From Fidelibacterota bacterium (lineage in GTDB: Bacteria > Marinisomatota > Marinisomatia > SCGC-AAA003-L08 > GCA-002719095), in the NCBI GenBank assembly GCA_002705575.1, contig PAHI01000072.1, positions 1 through 21,002 of the forward strand: a DNA stretch of 21,002 nucleotides, written 5' to 3'. The notes below the pieces were generated by a model. It was not told the origin of the DNA. It saw nothing but the letters and a program-made list of their open reading frames with translations, and made no database searches. Positions 1-6,001 of the stretch are shown in pieces. Every line of letters begins with the position of its first letter. Position 1 is the stretch's first letter. A program made the position numbers and the translations under genes.

Positions 1-43
1 GTGCAAAACGTGCATTAAGAATTTTTTAAATAAAGGAGTTTCA

Positions 44-211
44 ATGGTATTAGTATTTATGTTTTTATCTATAGCTTTTTTTAGTTTTATTTTGATTAAT
101 TTACTTAGACGTGCTCATATCAGTGGTGTGAACACTTACGGTCCTGTTAAAAGTGTAACTAAGGGTGTTTTATCTGGTTTGATTATAGGGTTTGTGTTCG
201 CACTAAGTTAG
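44..211 (+). CDS. Small two-helix membrane protein, hypothetical
   Basis: A 55-residue protein of unknown function. Residues 1-21 and about 37-55 are hydrophobic and probably form two membrane helices joined by a short basic loop (LLRRAH then VKSVTK). The ATG at 44 is chosen because a strong Shine-Dalgarno AAAGGAG lies at 32-38 with good spacing. The same frame is open to the left edge of the window and encodes C-K-T-C there, so a longer gene entering from outside cannot be excluded. It is followed 17 bases later by the DUF2256 gene on the same strand, so the two may be cotranscribed. No family was recognised. Confidence 0.55.
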   Translation: MVLVFMFLSIAFFSFILINLLRRAHISGVNTYGPVKSVTKGVLSGLIIGFVFALS

Positions 212-228
212 TTTTAGAGATATAATTT

Positions 229-384
229 TTGGTAAAGTCTATAGGTACATTAACAAGTTATAAAACTTGCGTTATATGTGCTAAGCCTTTTAGCTGGCGT
301 AAAAAGTGGATAAAAGTATGGAATGATGTTAAGTATTGTTCGAAAAAATGTCGCTCTAATCGAAATTCTAAAAAAAGTATATGA
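229..384 (+). CDS. DUF2256 zinc-ribbon-like protein
   Basis: A 51-residue basic protein matching the DUF2256 pattern: C14-x2-C17, then P20-F-S-W-R-K-K-W27, then W31-N-D-V-K-Y-C37-S-K-K-C41-R. The four cysteines probably bind one zinc ion. The biochemical role of DUF2256 proteins is not known to me. TTG at 229 is the only usable start, because an in-frame TAA lies at 223-225. Only a weak AGAGA precedes it. The stop overlaps the start of the following LRR gene in an ATGA (381-384), which predicts translational coupling. The length is normal for the family, so this gene looks intact. Confidence 0.8.
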   Translation: MVKSIGTLTSYKTCVICAKPFSWRKKWIKVWNDVKYCSKKCRSNRNSKKSI

Positions 385-920
385 ATAATTCATATGTAAG
401 ATTGTGGGAACAAAAATACTCAATTGAAAATACATTTGAAATAGAGCTTTATAATTTAAGCGGTAAAATTCCCAGTCAAATTTTTAAACTTCGAAATCTT
501 AGATTTCTCAAGCTGAAAGGAGGTTCCCTAAATGGTTCCATACCTTCGGGTATAAGTAATTTAAATCAACTAACTCATTTAGATCTATCATTTAATTCAT
601 TAGAAGGCCCTATACCTCCTAAATTATTCCATATTAAAAAACTAAGGACATTAAATTTAGAATCTAATAAACTTAGTGGATTCTTACCTCTTGAAATTAA
701 GTTTCTTGAAAACGCTAGCTATCTAAACATTTCAAATAATGGTATTACAGGTAATTTCCCTGATGAGATTTCAGCATTGAAAAAAATATGGTACATAAAT
801 TTCTCTAATAATAATTTATCAGGTCATTTATCTGAAGAGTTAATTAGGTATATCTCAGAAAGAAAGCTTCCTATTAAAAACTTTATTGATGGTAATAAAA
901 TTAATGTATCAAACTGCTGA
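381..920 (+). CDS. Short leucine-rich-repeat protein without signal peptide
   Basis: A 179-residue protein with about five plant-type LRR units of 24 residues (LxxLxLxxNxLxGxIP), for example around LTHLDLSFNSLEGPIP and LRTLNLESNKLSGFLP. Its first 20 residues (VRLWEQKYSIENT) match the start of each module of the giant LRR lipoprotein at 9074 (VDLWGDCYDISQT), but the cap cysteine is replaced by Lys. There is no signal peptide: an in-frame TAA at 369-371 closes the frame upstream, so ATG 381 is the only start. It overlaps the DUF2256 stop by ATGA. It ends in VSNC without the usual second cysteine cap. It may be a truncated copy of a surface LRR protein now sitting behind DUF2256, or a genuine cytosolic LRR protein. 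Confidence 0.7.
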   Translation: MNNSYVRLWEQKYSIENTFEIELYNLSGKIPSQIFKLRNLRFLKLKGGSLNGSIPSGISNLNQLTHLDLSFNSLEGPIPPKLFHIKKLRTLNLESNKLSGFLPLEIKFLENASYLNISNNGITGNFPDEISALKKIWYINFSNNNLSGHLSEELIRYISERKLPIKNFIDGNKINVSNC

Positions 921-924
921 ATTG

Positions 925-1017
925 CTAAAAGAACATTTCAATCCAAATATAAACTAAAACACATCCAGTAATAACTTTAATAGTAAAAATAACTAGTCCT
1001 AGAATAAGATATCTCAT
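925..1017 (-). CDS. Possible 30-residue single-helix membrane peptide
   Basis: On the minus strand an ATG at 1017 opens 30 codons that read as one continuous hydrophobic helix (MRYLILGLVIFTIKVITGC and on to WIEMFF). A GTG at 1041 in the same frame would give 38 residues. No convincing Shine-Dalgarno precedes either start, and hydrophobic short frames are common in A+T-rich DNA. It is listed only because the stretch between 920 and 1100 otherwise shows nothing. Confidence 0.2.
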   Translation of the reverse strand: MRYLILGLVIFTIKVITGCVLVYIWIEMFF

Positions 1018-1121
1018 ACCTAAAAATTTACAATATTCCACTTTATAGATTAATATAAAATTAGTAAATTTATTACGTTGGTATATGTTTCTTTTAACAA
1101 ACTTATAAAGGAGGTAATCAA

Positions 1122-1172
1122 TTGAAAATCGACATACGAAGCGAAAATTGTACCTCTGGAGATTTTTTTTAA
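1122..1172 (+). CDS. Possible 16-residue leader peptide, TTG start
   Basis: The frame begins with TTG five bases after GGAGGT and encodes MKIDIRSENCTSGDFF, then TAA. The Shine-Dalgarno is the best match to the 16S 3' end in the window, which argues that ribosomes bind here. Codons 10-12 (Cys-Thr-Ser) contain the sequence that can fold back on the Shine-Dalgarno. The same frame stays open for another 28 codons past the TAA, ending at a TAA in the loop of the terminator hairpin. Translation of such a short frame cannot be shown from sequence alone. Confidence 0.3.
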   Translation: MKIDIRSENCTSGDFF

Positions 1173-1240
1173 TTTACTGAGGTAAATTCAATAGAAAGCT
1201 TCAAGTCAGACGGGCAGATGACTCTACATCTAACCCAAAA

Positions 1241-1276
1241 ATTAAGAGGGCTTTTGTAATGAAAGCCCTCTTTAAT
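1241..1276 (+). terminator. Intrinsic terminator or attenuator hairpin
   Basis: The stem ATTAAGAGGGCTTT pairs with AAAGCCCTCTTTAAT through a 7-base loop (TGTAATG). That gives 11 uninterrupted pairs with a GC-rich core (GAGGGC/GCCCTC), extended to about 14 pairs with one bulged T. Only a short T tract follows. It ends 25 bases before the DoxX-like start, so it may end the upstream RNA or attenuate that gene. Confidence 0.75.
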
Positions 1277-1301
1277 CATATAATCAGGAGATTTTATTAA
1301 A

Positions 1302-1640
1302 ATGGTTTCAATTGAGATTATAGCTGAGATTCTTAAGCTTATTGCAACAGTTTCGATTTTATTTGTGTGGTTTATTAGATATGAAAATATTGTAAAAGAG
1401 TTTAAAGATTATGGTTATCCAGACTGGTTTAGAGATTTTATTGGTATACTTAAGATATCATTTATTTTTATGCTACATTCATCAACTTATCATGTAAATT
1501 TTTTTGGTGCTATTGGAATAACCTTTCTAATGTTAGGAGCCGTTATTACTCATATAAGGGTAAGAGATAGTTTGGGTAATACAATTGCTTCAATTGCAAT
1601 GCTTTTCATAAGTCTTATTCTATTATATTCTTTACTTTAA
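1302..1640 (+). CDS. DoxX-like integral membrane protein (DoxX_2 type)
   Basis: A 112-residue protein with four predicted membrane helices (about residues 8-24, 46-62, 66-84 and 93-111). The segment FVWFIRYENIVKEFKDYG followed by PDWFRDFIGILKISF, and the later THIRVRD before the last helix, are typical of the DoxX-like family. These are small inner-membrane proteins of largely unknown function; some relatives are linked to quinone or thiosulfate redox chemistry, and nothing here points to a specific substrate. The start is set by AGGAG at 1286-1290. It lies just after the terminator-like hairpin of the structured RNA, which may therefore control it. An 84-base gap separates it from the ABC transporter genes. 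Confidence 0.75.
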   Translation: MVSIEIIAEILKLIATVSILFVWFIRYENIVKEFKDYGYPDWFRDFIGILKISFIFMLHSSTYHVNFFGAIGITFLMLGAVITHIRVRDSLGNTIASIAMLFISLILLYSLL

Positions 1641-1723
1641 CTAGTTATTGGTTTATTTAAAAATTTTCATTTTATAGATTTATGATTCTATCCTTTTTTT
1701 TATTTTTTTACGTAAATTAAAGC

Positions 1724-2608
1724 ATGGAATCTCATTTTATTAGATTTAAAAACATTCAAAAAAGATATTTGGAAATCGAGGCTTTAAAAAATATTTCCTT
1801 TTCAATTCCAGAGAATTCTGTGTTTGGTATTTTGGGTGCAAATGGTAGCGGTAAATCAACTTTGATGAAGATATTACCGGGTTTAATTACAAATTGGTCT
1901 GGTCAAATATATTATAAGAATAAGATTTTAAATAAAGATAAGACCATTTTAAAAAAAGAATTTGGATATTTAATTGAGTCGCCAACTTTTTATGAATATT
2001 TATCAGCAAGAAAAAACTTAGAAATGCTTGCAAGAATATCTAGTATAAATTTTAATAGAATAAATAAAGTATTGGAAATTGTAAATCTTGAAGATAGATC
2101 AAATGATACTGTCGCATCATTTTCATATGGTATGAAACAAAGACTAGGTATTGCTCAAGTTTTACTTCATAATCCTAAAGTGATTGTTTTAGATGAGCCT
2201 AATAATGGGTTAGACCCTAATGGTATATCTGATATGAATAAGCTGATTCGAAAGCTACAGCATGAAGGTAAGACTATATGTTTAAGTACTCATAACTTAA
2301 GAGATGTTGAAGATTTGTGCACTCATGTAAGTATCTTTAAATCAGGTGTTAGCTCTCAAACGATTTCAATGCAATCATTGATTTCCAATAGCAAGAAATG
2401 GAGTCTGTCAGTTTTAGATAGTGAAATTGCTAAAAATGCGATTGATGCTAATAAAAGTATAAAATTAGTTGATATACATAATAATAAATTATTAGTTGAA
2501 TCTGATTCAAATTTAAATTTCGAACAGATTCAAGATATTTTCAGAGATTCTGGTTTATCTAATATTAAAAAAGAATCAAATTTAATTGAGTATTTCAACA
2601 ATGTATAA
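1724..2608 (+). CDS. ABC transporter ATP-binding protein (CcmA/BcrA type)
   Basis: A 294-residue ATPase of the family that energises ABC-2 exporters. Seen in the sequence: Walker A G38-A-N-G-S-G-K44-S-T; Q-loop region ending G-Y-L-I-E85, with Glu where Gln is usual in other ABC proteins; signature F133-S-Y-G-M-K-Q-R, a normal variant in this subfamily; Walker B VIVLDEP (153-159) with D-loop; and the switch His in STH190. Residues after about 210 form a C-terminal extension of about 85 residues, common in this subfamily. The start ATG has only a weak AAAG upstream. The gene overlaps the permease gene by eight bases, so the two are surely partners. The substrate is unknown; the following LolA-like and lipoprotein genes hint at envelope cargo. 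Confidence 0.9.
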   Translation: MESHFIRFKNIQKRYLEIEALKNISFSIPENSVFGILGANGSGKSTLMKILPGLITNWSGQIYYKNKILNKDKTILKKEFGYLIESPTFYEYLSARKNLEMLARISSINFNRINKVLEIVNLEDRSNDTVASFSYGMKQRLGIAQVLLHNPKVIVLDEPNNGLDPNGISDMNKLIRKLQHEGKTICLSTHNLRDVEDLCTHVSIFKSGVSSQTISMQSLISNSKKWSLSVLDSEIAKNAIDANKSIKLVDIHNNKLLVESDSNLNFEQIQDIFRDSGLSNIKKESNLIEYFNNV

Positions 2609-3440
2609 TTTGTTTTACAATGAAATGATTAAAGCCTTATATAAACGAAGAACTTATATAAGTTTTTTATTAATCACATTATTAATACCAATTATTATAA
2701 TGGGTTTTAAATATGGAGCTGTTTCATTAGAGGCTAAAATATCTGATCAGATGCAGGATATGTTTTTAACAGCAGGAACTGCAGTAAACGGGAATCTTGC
2801 TGCATATATTATTATTGCGATATTAATAGCTCAGATGCAGTTTTTATCTACTATAGTGCCTTCTGAGATTATATCAGGTGAATATTCAAGTGGAACCTTT
2901 CGGATATATTTAACCAGACCTATATCTAGGTCAGGTGTATTTTTGTCTAAAGTTTTTGTTGTTGTTTTGACAACAACATTAATGATGCTTTATTTCTTCT
3001 TGTATACTATTTTAATATCAATTCTATTTTTAGGAGATGGGTTATTAATTGTTTTTCATGAGGGGTTATTAGCTCACGATTCATCTAGTGGTATTATTTG
3101 GAAGTTTTTAATTGGGTATTTTTATTCAAATATTATTATGCTTACCATATCTTTTTTATGCTTGATGTTTTCATCGTTTTCGAAGAATACTGTCACTCCA
3201 ATTATTTCTACTATAAGTATTGTGTTTATTGGAACTGCAATAAAATTTATTCCTATTGATATTTTTGAATTAATTAATCCATATATATTTACTGGCTATA
3301 TGGATATTTTTCTTAAAGCTTTTCATCTTCCCGTTGAATATAATCTTTTTTATAGCTGTATATTTGTTTGTTCTATTTGGTCATTTATTTTCTTGATGAT
3401 TGCATATTTAAATTTTTTGAATAGAGATATAATTGAATGA
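2601..3440 (+). CDS. ABC-2 family permease
   Basis: An inner-membrane permease of 279 residues with six predicted helices: one near the N-terminus (TYISFLLITLLIPIIIMG), one around LAAYIIIAILIAQ, then helices in the middle and C-terminal half ending near YLNFLNRD. The loop after helix 2, SEIISGEYSSGTFRIYLTRP followed by ISR, is the hallmark of ABC-2 permeases (E-x-x-x-G-T-x-R-x-x-L-x-x-P). ATG 2601 is preferred to an upstream TTG at 2586: it gives the usual N-terminus (MYNLFYNEMIKALYKRR) and an eight-base overlap with the ATPase gene. The stop overlaps the next start as ATGA (3437-3440). It probably forms a dimer with two copies of the ATPase. Confidence 0.88.
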   Translation: MYNLFYNEMIKALYKRRTYISFLLITLLIPIIIMGFKYGAVSLEAKISDQMQDMFLTAGTAVNGNLAAYIIIAILIAQMQFLSTIVPSEIISGEYSSGTFRIYLTRPISRSGVFLSKVFVVVLTTTLMMLYFFLYTILISILFLGDGLLIVFHEGLLAHDSSSGIIWKFLIGYFYSNIIMLTISFLCLMFSSFSKNTVTPIISTISIVFIGTAIKFIPIDIFELINPYIFTGYMDIFLKAFHLPVEYNLFYSCIFVCSIWSFIFLMIAYLNFLNRDIIE

Positions 3441-4204
3441 AAGCAATATATAAATATTTCTTTGCTCTAGTTTTTACTTTAGGGTTTAATAAAGAATTTT
3501 CTTCTCCAGAAGATAGTATTTTATGCAACTATTTAATTATGAAAACTCATGAACAATTTTTGAGCATAAATGATTATAAAGTTGATATTTCTGTTGATTT
3601 ATATATGCCAGCTATTAGAATGCCAAGATCAAATTATGAAGTTTTTTATAAACAGCCTGATTTAGTTGAAATTAAATCTAAGAATTTTGGAGTTTTGCCA
3701 AAAGCTGGACTATTTGAATCTCCATTAGAAAATTTCAATAATTTAGAGGATAAAAGCTTGTCCGATTTTAAAGACTCTAAAAATATAAATGATGTTATAA
3801 TTCAAGGATACGCAATTTTTGACAGTCTTAAATTTATTTCTCCGAATGAGTATTTTAAATTACTTGATACACTTGTTGAAGTTAAAGTGGATACCTTGAA
3901 TTGGGTTATTAAAAATGTTAAAGCTGGTATTTTTACTAGAAATAATAGTATCCCGCTTTTTGAAATTAGCAACTTTTTTGAGATTGTTGATAGTGATTAC
4001 TATATGCCTACTAAGTCAATTGCTAAATATTATATTAAGGATAAGAATCTATCAAATTGGTTAAATAAAGATACTGAGGATTATCTTGATATGTTGACAA
4101 ATTCAAAAAATAATGACTCAAGTCCTTTAATTGAGGGTAGAATTGAGATAATTTATGATAACTATAGTATAAATAAAGGAATAGATGATGATATATTTAA
4201 ATAA
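3437..4204 (+). CDS. LolA-like periplasmic protein
   Basis: A 255-residue protein with an N-terminal signal sequence (hydrophobic about residues 5-16). The body fits the LolA/LolB-like half-barrel proteins: beta-rich text with YKVDISVDLYMPAIRMP, then YKQPDLVEIKSKNFGVLPK, and a closing IIYDNYSINKGIDDDIF that recalls the end of outer-membrane lipoprotein-sorting domains. Such proteins carry acylated or hydrophobic molecules across the periplasm. It is coupled by ATGA overlap to the ABC-2 permease, so it may take over cargo from the transporter; that is inference. Its 3' end contains the Shine-Dalgarno and start of the next gene. Family membership is by pattern, not by an exact motif. Confidence 0.65.
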   Translation: MKAIYKYFFALVFTLGFNKEFSSPEDSILCNYLIMKTHEQFLSINDYKVDISVDLYMPAIRMPRSNYEVFYKQPDLVEIKSKNFGVLPKAGLFESPLENFNNLEDKSLSDFKDSKNINDVIIQGYAIFDSLKFISPNEYFKLLDTLVEVKVDTLNWVIKNVKAGIFTRNNSIPLFEISNFFEIVDSDYYMPTKSIAKYYIKDKNLSNWLNKDTEDYLDMLTNSKNNDSSPLIEGRIEIIYDNYSINKGIDDDIFK

Positions 4205-4721
4205 TATTGGCTTTTTTTTCTTTCTGGTTTTTATGTTTTTTGGTTGTAAAGATAGTACTACTACTTCAGATTGTAATTCAGATTGTGATATAATTGGTGC
4301 TTGTTACTGTGTTCAGTTTACTAAAGTTGATGGAGCTGACCAAACACTTACAGAGAATCAAGATTGCATAACAGATGAAATTTGTTTAACTAGAGGTAAT
4401 AATAAAGGCTTGTATAACTCAGCCTTATACAGCAGTGATAATGAAATGATTGAAGCTTATCAAAACGGAGAAGAGGTTTTGATTAAGTGGGGAGATGGAA
4501 CTATAGAAGATGCAATAAATGGAGAGGTTACGCTTTATAATGGTTTAACAAATGAAGCAGGAAATATTGGTTCCCTAACTAGTCTTCCAGATAGGCAAAT
4601 AATTGCATATTTAGTTAACTATGATGTGTATTTAAATTTTAAATTTGTAAGCTGGTCCTCAGGTAATTCCGGTGGTGGCGGCGGGTTTTCTTATATACGA
4701 GATATACCTGTATTAAATTAA
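4185..4721 (+). CDS. Secreted lipoprotein, unknown function
   Basis: The protein has a signal peptide with an F-F-G-C lipobox (Cys21 from ATG 4185, Cys20 from ATG 4188). The mature part begins with Ser/Thr/Asp and a cysteine cluster (CNSDCDIIGACYC). The middle (FTKVDGADQTLTENQDCI, then CLTRGNNKGLYN) and the end (FKFVSWSSGNSGGGGGFSYI) resemble a module I know from marine Bacteroidota-like surface proteins, whose function is not known. Both starts lie inside the end of the LolA-like gene (17-20 base overlap); AAAGGA at 4175-4180 fits ATG 4188 slightly better. Position at the end of the ABC operon makes it a possible cargo or partner of that transporter. Confidence 0.72.
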   Translation: MMIYLNNIGFFFFLVFMFFGCKDSTTTSDCNSDCDIIGACYCVQFTKVDGADQTLTENQDCITDEICLTRGNNKGLYNSALYSSDNEMIEAYQNGEEVLIKWGDGTIEDAINGEVTLYNGLTNEAGNIGSLTSLPDRQIIAYLVNYDVYLNFKFVSWSSGNSGGGGGFSYIRDIPVLN

Positions 4722-4755
4722 GGTTCTATAGTTATAACTAAATAGGAGATAAATT

Positions 4756-4965
4756 ATGAAAAATATATTAATGGGGTTTTTAATTTCTACATGTATGTTT
4801 TTAATGATAGGTACAACCCAAGAAATGTTTATTACTTCTTCAGAAAATGGAAGATATATTCCTATTCCATGTAGAGATAGGGTATGTATGATGGATTCGA
4901 GAACAGGTGATTTTTACGCATCAGATTATGGGATTTGGAAAATAGATACTAAATTATCAGAGTAA
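4756..4965 (+). CDS. Small secreted protein
   Basis: A 69-residue protein with a signal peptide (MKNILMGFLISTCMFLMIG) and a short mature domain. The pattern is N-G-R-Y early, then VCMMDSRTGDFYASD and a final WK. Small exported proteins with NGRY...DTxTG...W motifs are widespread in Gram-negative bacteria, but I know no function for them. It starts after a good Shine-Dalgarno (TAGGAG) and ends one base before the next gene, so those two genes are almost certainly cotranscribed. A perfect 12-base palindrome TAGTTATAACTA lies just upstream at 4729-4740. Confidence 0.65.
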   Translation: MKNILMGFLISTCMFLMIGTTQEMFITSSENGRYIPIPCRDRVCMMDSRTGDFYASDYGIWKIDTKLSE

Positions 4966-4966
4966 A

Positions 4967-5317
4967 ATGAAAGAAGAAAATAAAATAGAAGAGACTGAAT
5001 ACAATCAAAGCACATACGACCCTCTTTCAGGGAATGTGACAGAACAAGCAAGTTCAATAGGAGAAAGTAAAAAATCAGTTTTAAAGCACAAAGAATTAAG
5101 TCTATCCAATTGGGTTTTAACATTATTTATAGCAAGTTTACCATTGGTTGGTTTTGTTATGTTGTTTGTATGGAGTTTTAGTGATAATCCTCATCCGGTT
5201 AGAAGTAAATGGGCTAAAGCAACGCTGATCCTTATGGGTATAGGAATTTTAATAGCTTTGTTTTTGATTTTAATAATGGCTTCATTTGCATCATCAGCTG
5301 TAGTTAGGTATTATTAG
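4967..5317 (+). CDS. Small membrane protein with two helices
   Basis: A 116-residue protein: an acidic, Ser/Thr-rich hydrophilic N-terminal half (residues 1-45), then two helices (about 48-70 and 84-108). The segment between them, FVWSFSDNPHPVRSKWAKA, matches a pattern I have seen in small bacterial membrane proteins of unknown function, where a short polar loop with N-P/K-x-x-W-A-K-A joins two helices. The start lies one base after the preceding stop, so it is translated from the same message. No catalytic residues are apparent. Confidence 0.65.
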   Translation: MKEENKIEETEYNQSTYDPLSGNVTEQASSIGESKKSVLKHKELSLSNWVLTLFIASLPLVGFVMLFVWSFSDNPHPVRSKWAKATLILMGIGILIALFLILIMASFASSAVVRYY

Positions 5318-5411
5318 TAAGTAGTTAATTTGCATTGAAAAGATTTTAAAAAATAAAATTAACAATCAGTTACTTTTATTCATTTAAACCCTATTTTGTT
5401 AATCGCTGTTA

Positions 5412-5436
5412 TTTTTAAATAATTTTTATTTAAAAA
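5412..5436 (+). repeat. Perfect A+T hairpin before the 5447 gene
   Basis: TTTTTAAATAA (5412-5422) and TTATTTAAAAA (5426-5436) form an 11-bp stem with a 3-base loop. The stem ends just before the Shine-Dalgarno (AAGG, 5437-5440) of the gene at 5447, so it could affect ribosome access. It contains only A-T pairs and is therefore weak. Confidence 0.4.
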
Positions 5437-5446
5437 AAGGATTTTT

Positions 5447-5827
5447 ATGAAAATTTTTGATACAATGAAAGCTTGGGCAGATTTAGAGCTTAAGTCAATA
5501 AATAGAGATGGCAAATCTATAAAAATTAACGAAAGAATAATTATTCGTTGGTATTTTTTTGGTTCGTGCGATGTATGTAGTCAAGCCATGGATTTAGATG
5601 ATAAAGATTTTATGACTTTATATAGGCAAACACTTAAGTATATAGGTGTTCCAAAGGAAGAAATTGAAGAAACTATTTCCATATGGATGCTCGATAAGAT
5701 ATCTCAACAAGAAATATTTATTATTAATGAAGGAGCTCACCATTTTGCTAACTTTAAAGGAGATATTACAAAAAGCGGAGGATTGAAGGCTTGTTTTGTT
5801 AAGCTATCAGATAAACTTAAGGCTTAA
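5447..5827 (+). CDS. Hypothetical cytosolic protein
   Basis: A 126-residue protein without signal peptide or membrane helix. It has a CxxC pair (C41-D-V-C44) after a beta-like stretch (RIIIRWYFFGS), then a helical middle (residues about 50-90) and the segment INEGAHHFANF with two adjacent histidines. C41, C44 and the histidines could bind metal, but this is only a guess. I do not recognise the family. The start has AAAAGG six bases upstream, preceded by an A+T hairpin. It is followed by a convergent minus-strand gene only eight bases away. Confidence 0.6.
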   Translation: MKIFDTMKAWADLELKSINRDGKSIKINERIIIRWYFFGSCDVCSQAMDLDDKDFMTLYRQTLKYIGVPKEEIEETISIWMLDKISQQEIFIINEGAHHFANFKGDITKSGGLKACFVKLSDKLKA

Positions 5828-5835
5828 AAAAAGTG

Positions 5836-5994
5836 CTATTTAGTTAGATTATCTTTATTTAAAGGATTGTTAAAGTCAGTTTCTTTGAGTATTTGAATTT
5901 GATTTATAGTTTGCTTTTTATTATTACAGTTTATTAGGAATAAAAAAGTTACTATAAATATTAATTTTGCAAAAAAAAGACAATTATTTTTCAC
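5836..5994 (-). CDS. Small lipoprotein, GTG start
   Basis: On the minus strand a GTG at 5994 opens a 52-residue frame that reads MKNNCLFFAKLIF then VTFLFLINC, a convincing signal peptide with lipobox L20-I-N-C23. A 29-residue hydrophilic tail follows (NNKKQTINQIQILKETDF and on to NLTK). It begins seven bases after the stop of the SDR enzyme on the same strand, so it probably shares that message. No clear Shine-Dalgarno is seen. Function is unknown; very small lipoproteins of this kind often act as assembly or anchoring accessories. Confidence 0.5.
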   Translation of the reverse strand: MKNNCLFFAKLIFIVTFLFLINCNNKKQTINQIQILKETDFNNPLNKDNLTK

Positions 5995-6001
5995 AGAAAG
6001 T

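Larger units (their letters stand above)
1103..1276 (+). ncRNA. Candidate structured RNA or leader with switching SD pairing
   Basis: The segment is clearly richer in G+C than its surroundings (about half of the bases in 1198-1236), a common sign of structured RNA in an A+T-rich genome. Seen in it: an extended Shine-Dalgarno AAAGGAGGTAATC (1107-1119); a 16-codon TTG frame (1122-1172); a perfect 7-bp hairpin AATTTAC-TGAG-GTAAATT (1171-1188); a hairpin GGG-c-AGATG...CATCT-aa-CCC (1212-1236); and a terminator hairpin (1241-1276). TACCTCT at 1151-1157 can pair with the Shine-Dalgarno GGAGGTA (1110-1116, one G-U pair), or alternatively as TACCTC with GAGGTA at 1179-1184. GAAGC 1138-1142 can pair with GCTTC 1198-1202. 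It could be an independent small RNA, a leader peptide, or an attenuator for the DoxX-like gene 26 bases beyond the terminator. No known RNA family was recognised. Confidence 0.45.

Noticed and set aside
250..435. Minus-strand 61-codon frame
   Set aside because: It is antisense to the DUF2256 gene, which has a clear family motif.
2586..2600. TTG start for the ABC permease
   Set aside because: ATG 2601 gives the usual N-terminus for the family and a compact eight-base overlap, so the extra five codons are unlikely.
4926..5123. Minus-strand 65-codon hydrophobic frame
   Set aside because: It is antisense to two same-strand genes separated by one base; Leu/Phe richness comes from reading Lys/Glu-rich codons backwards.
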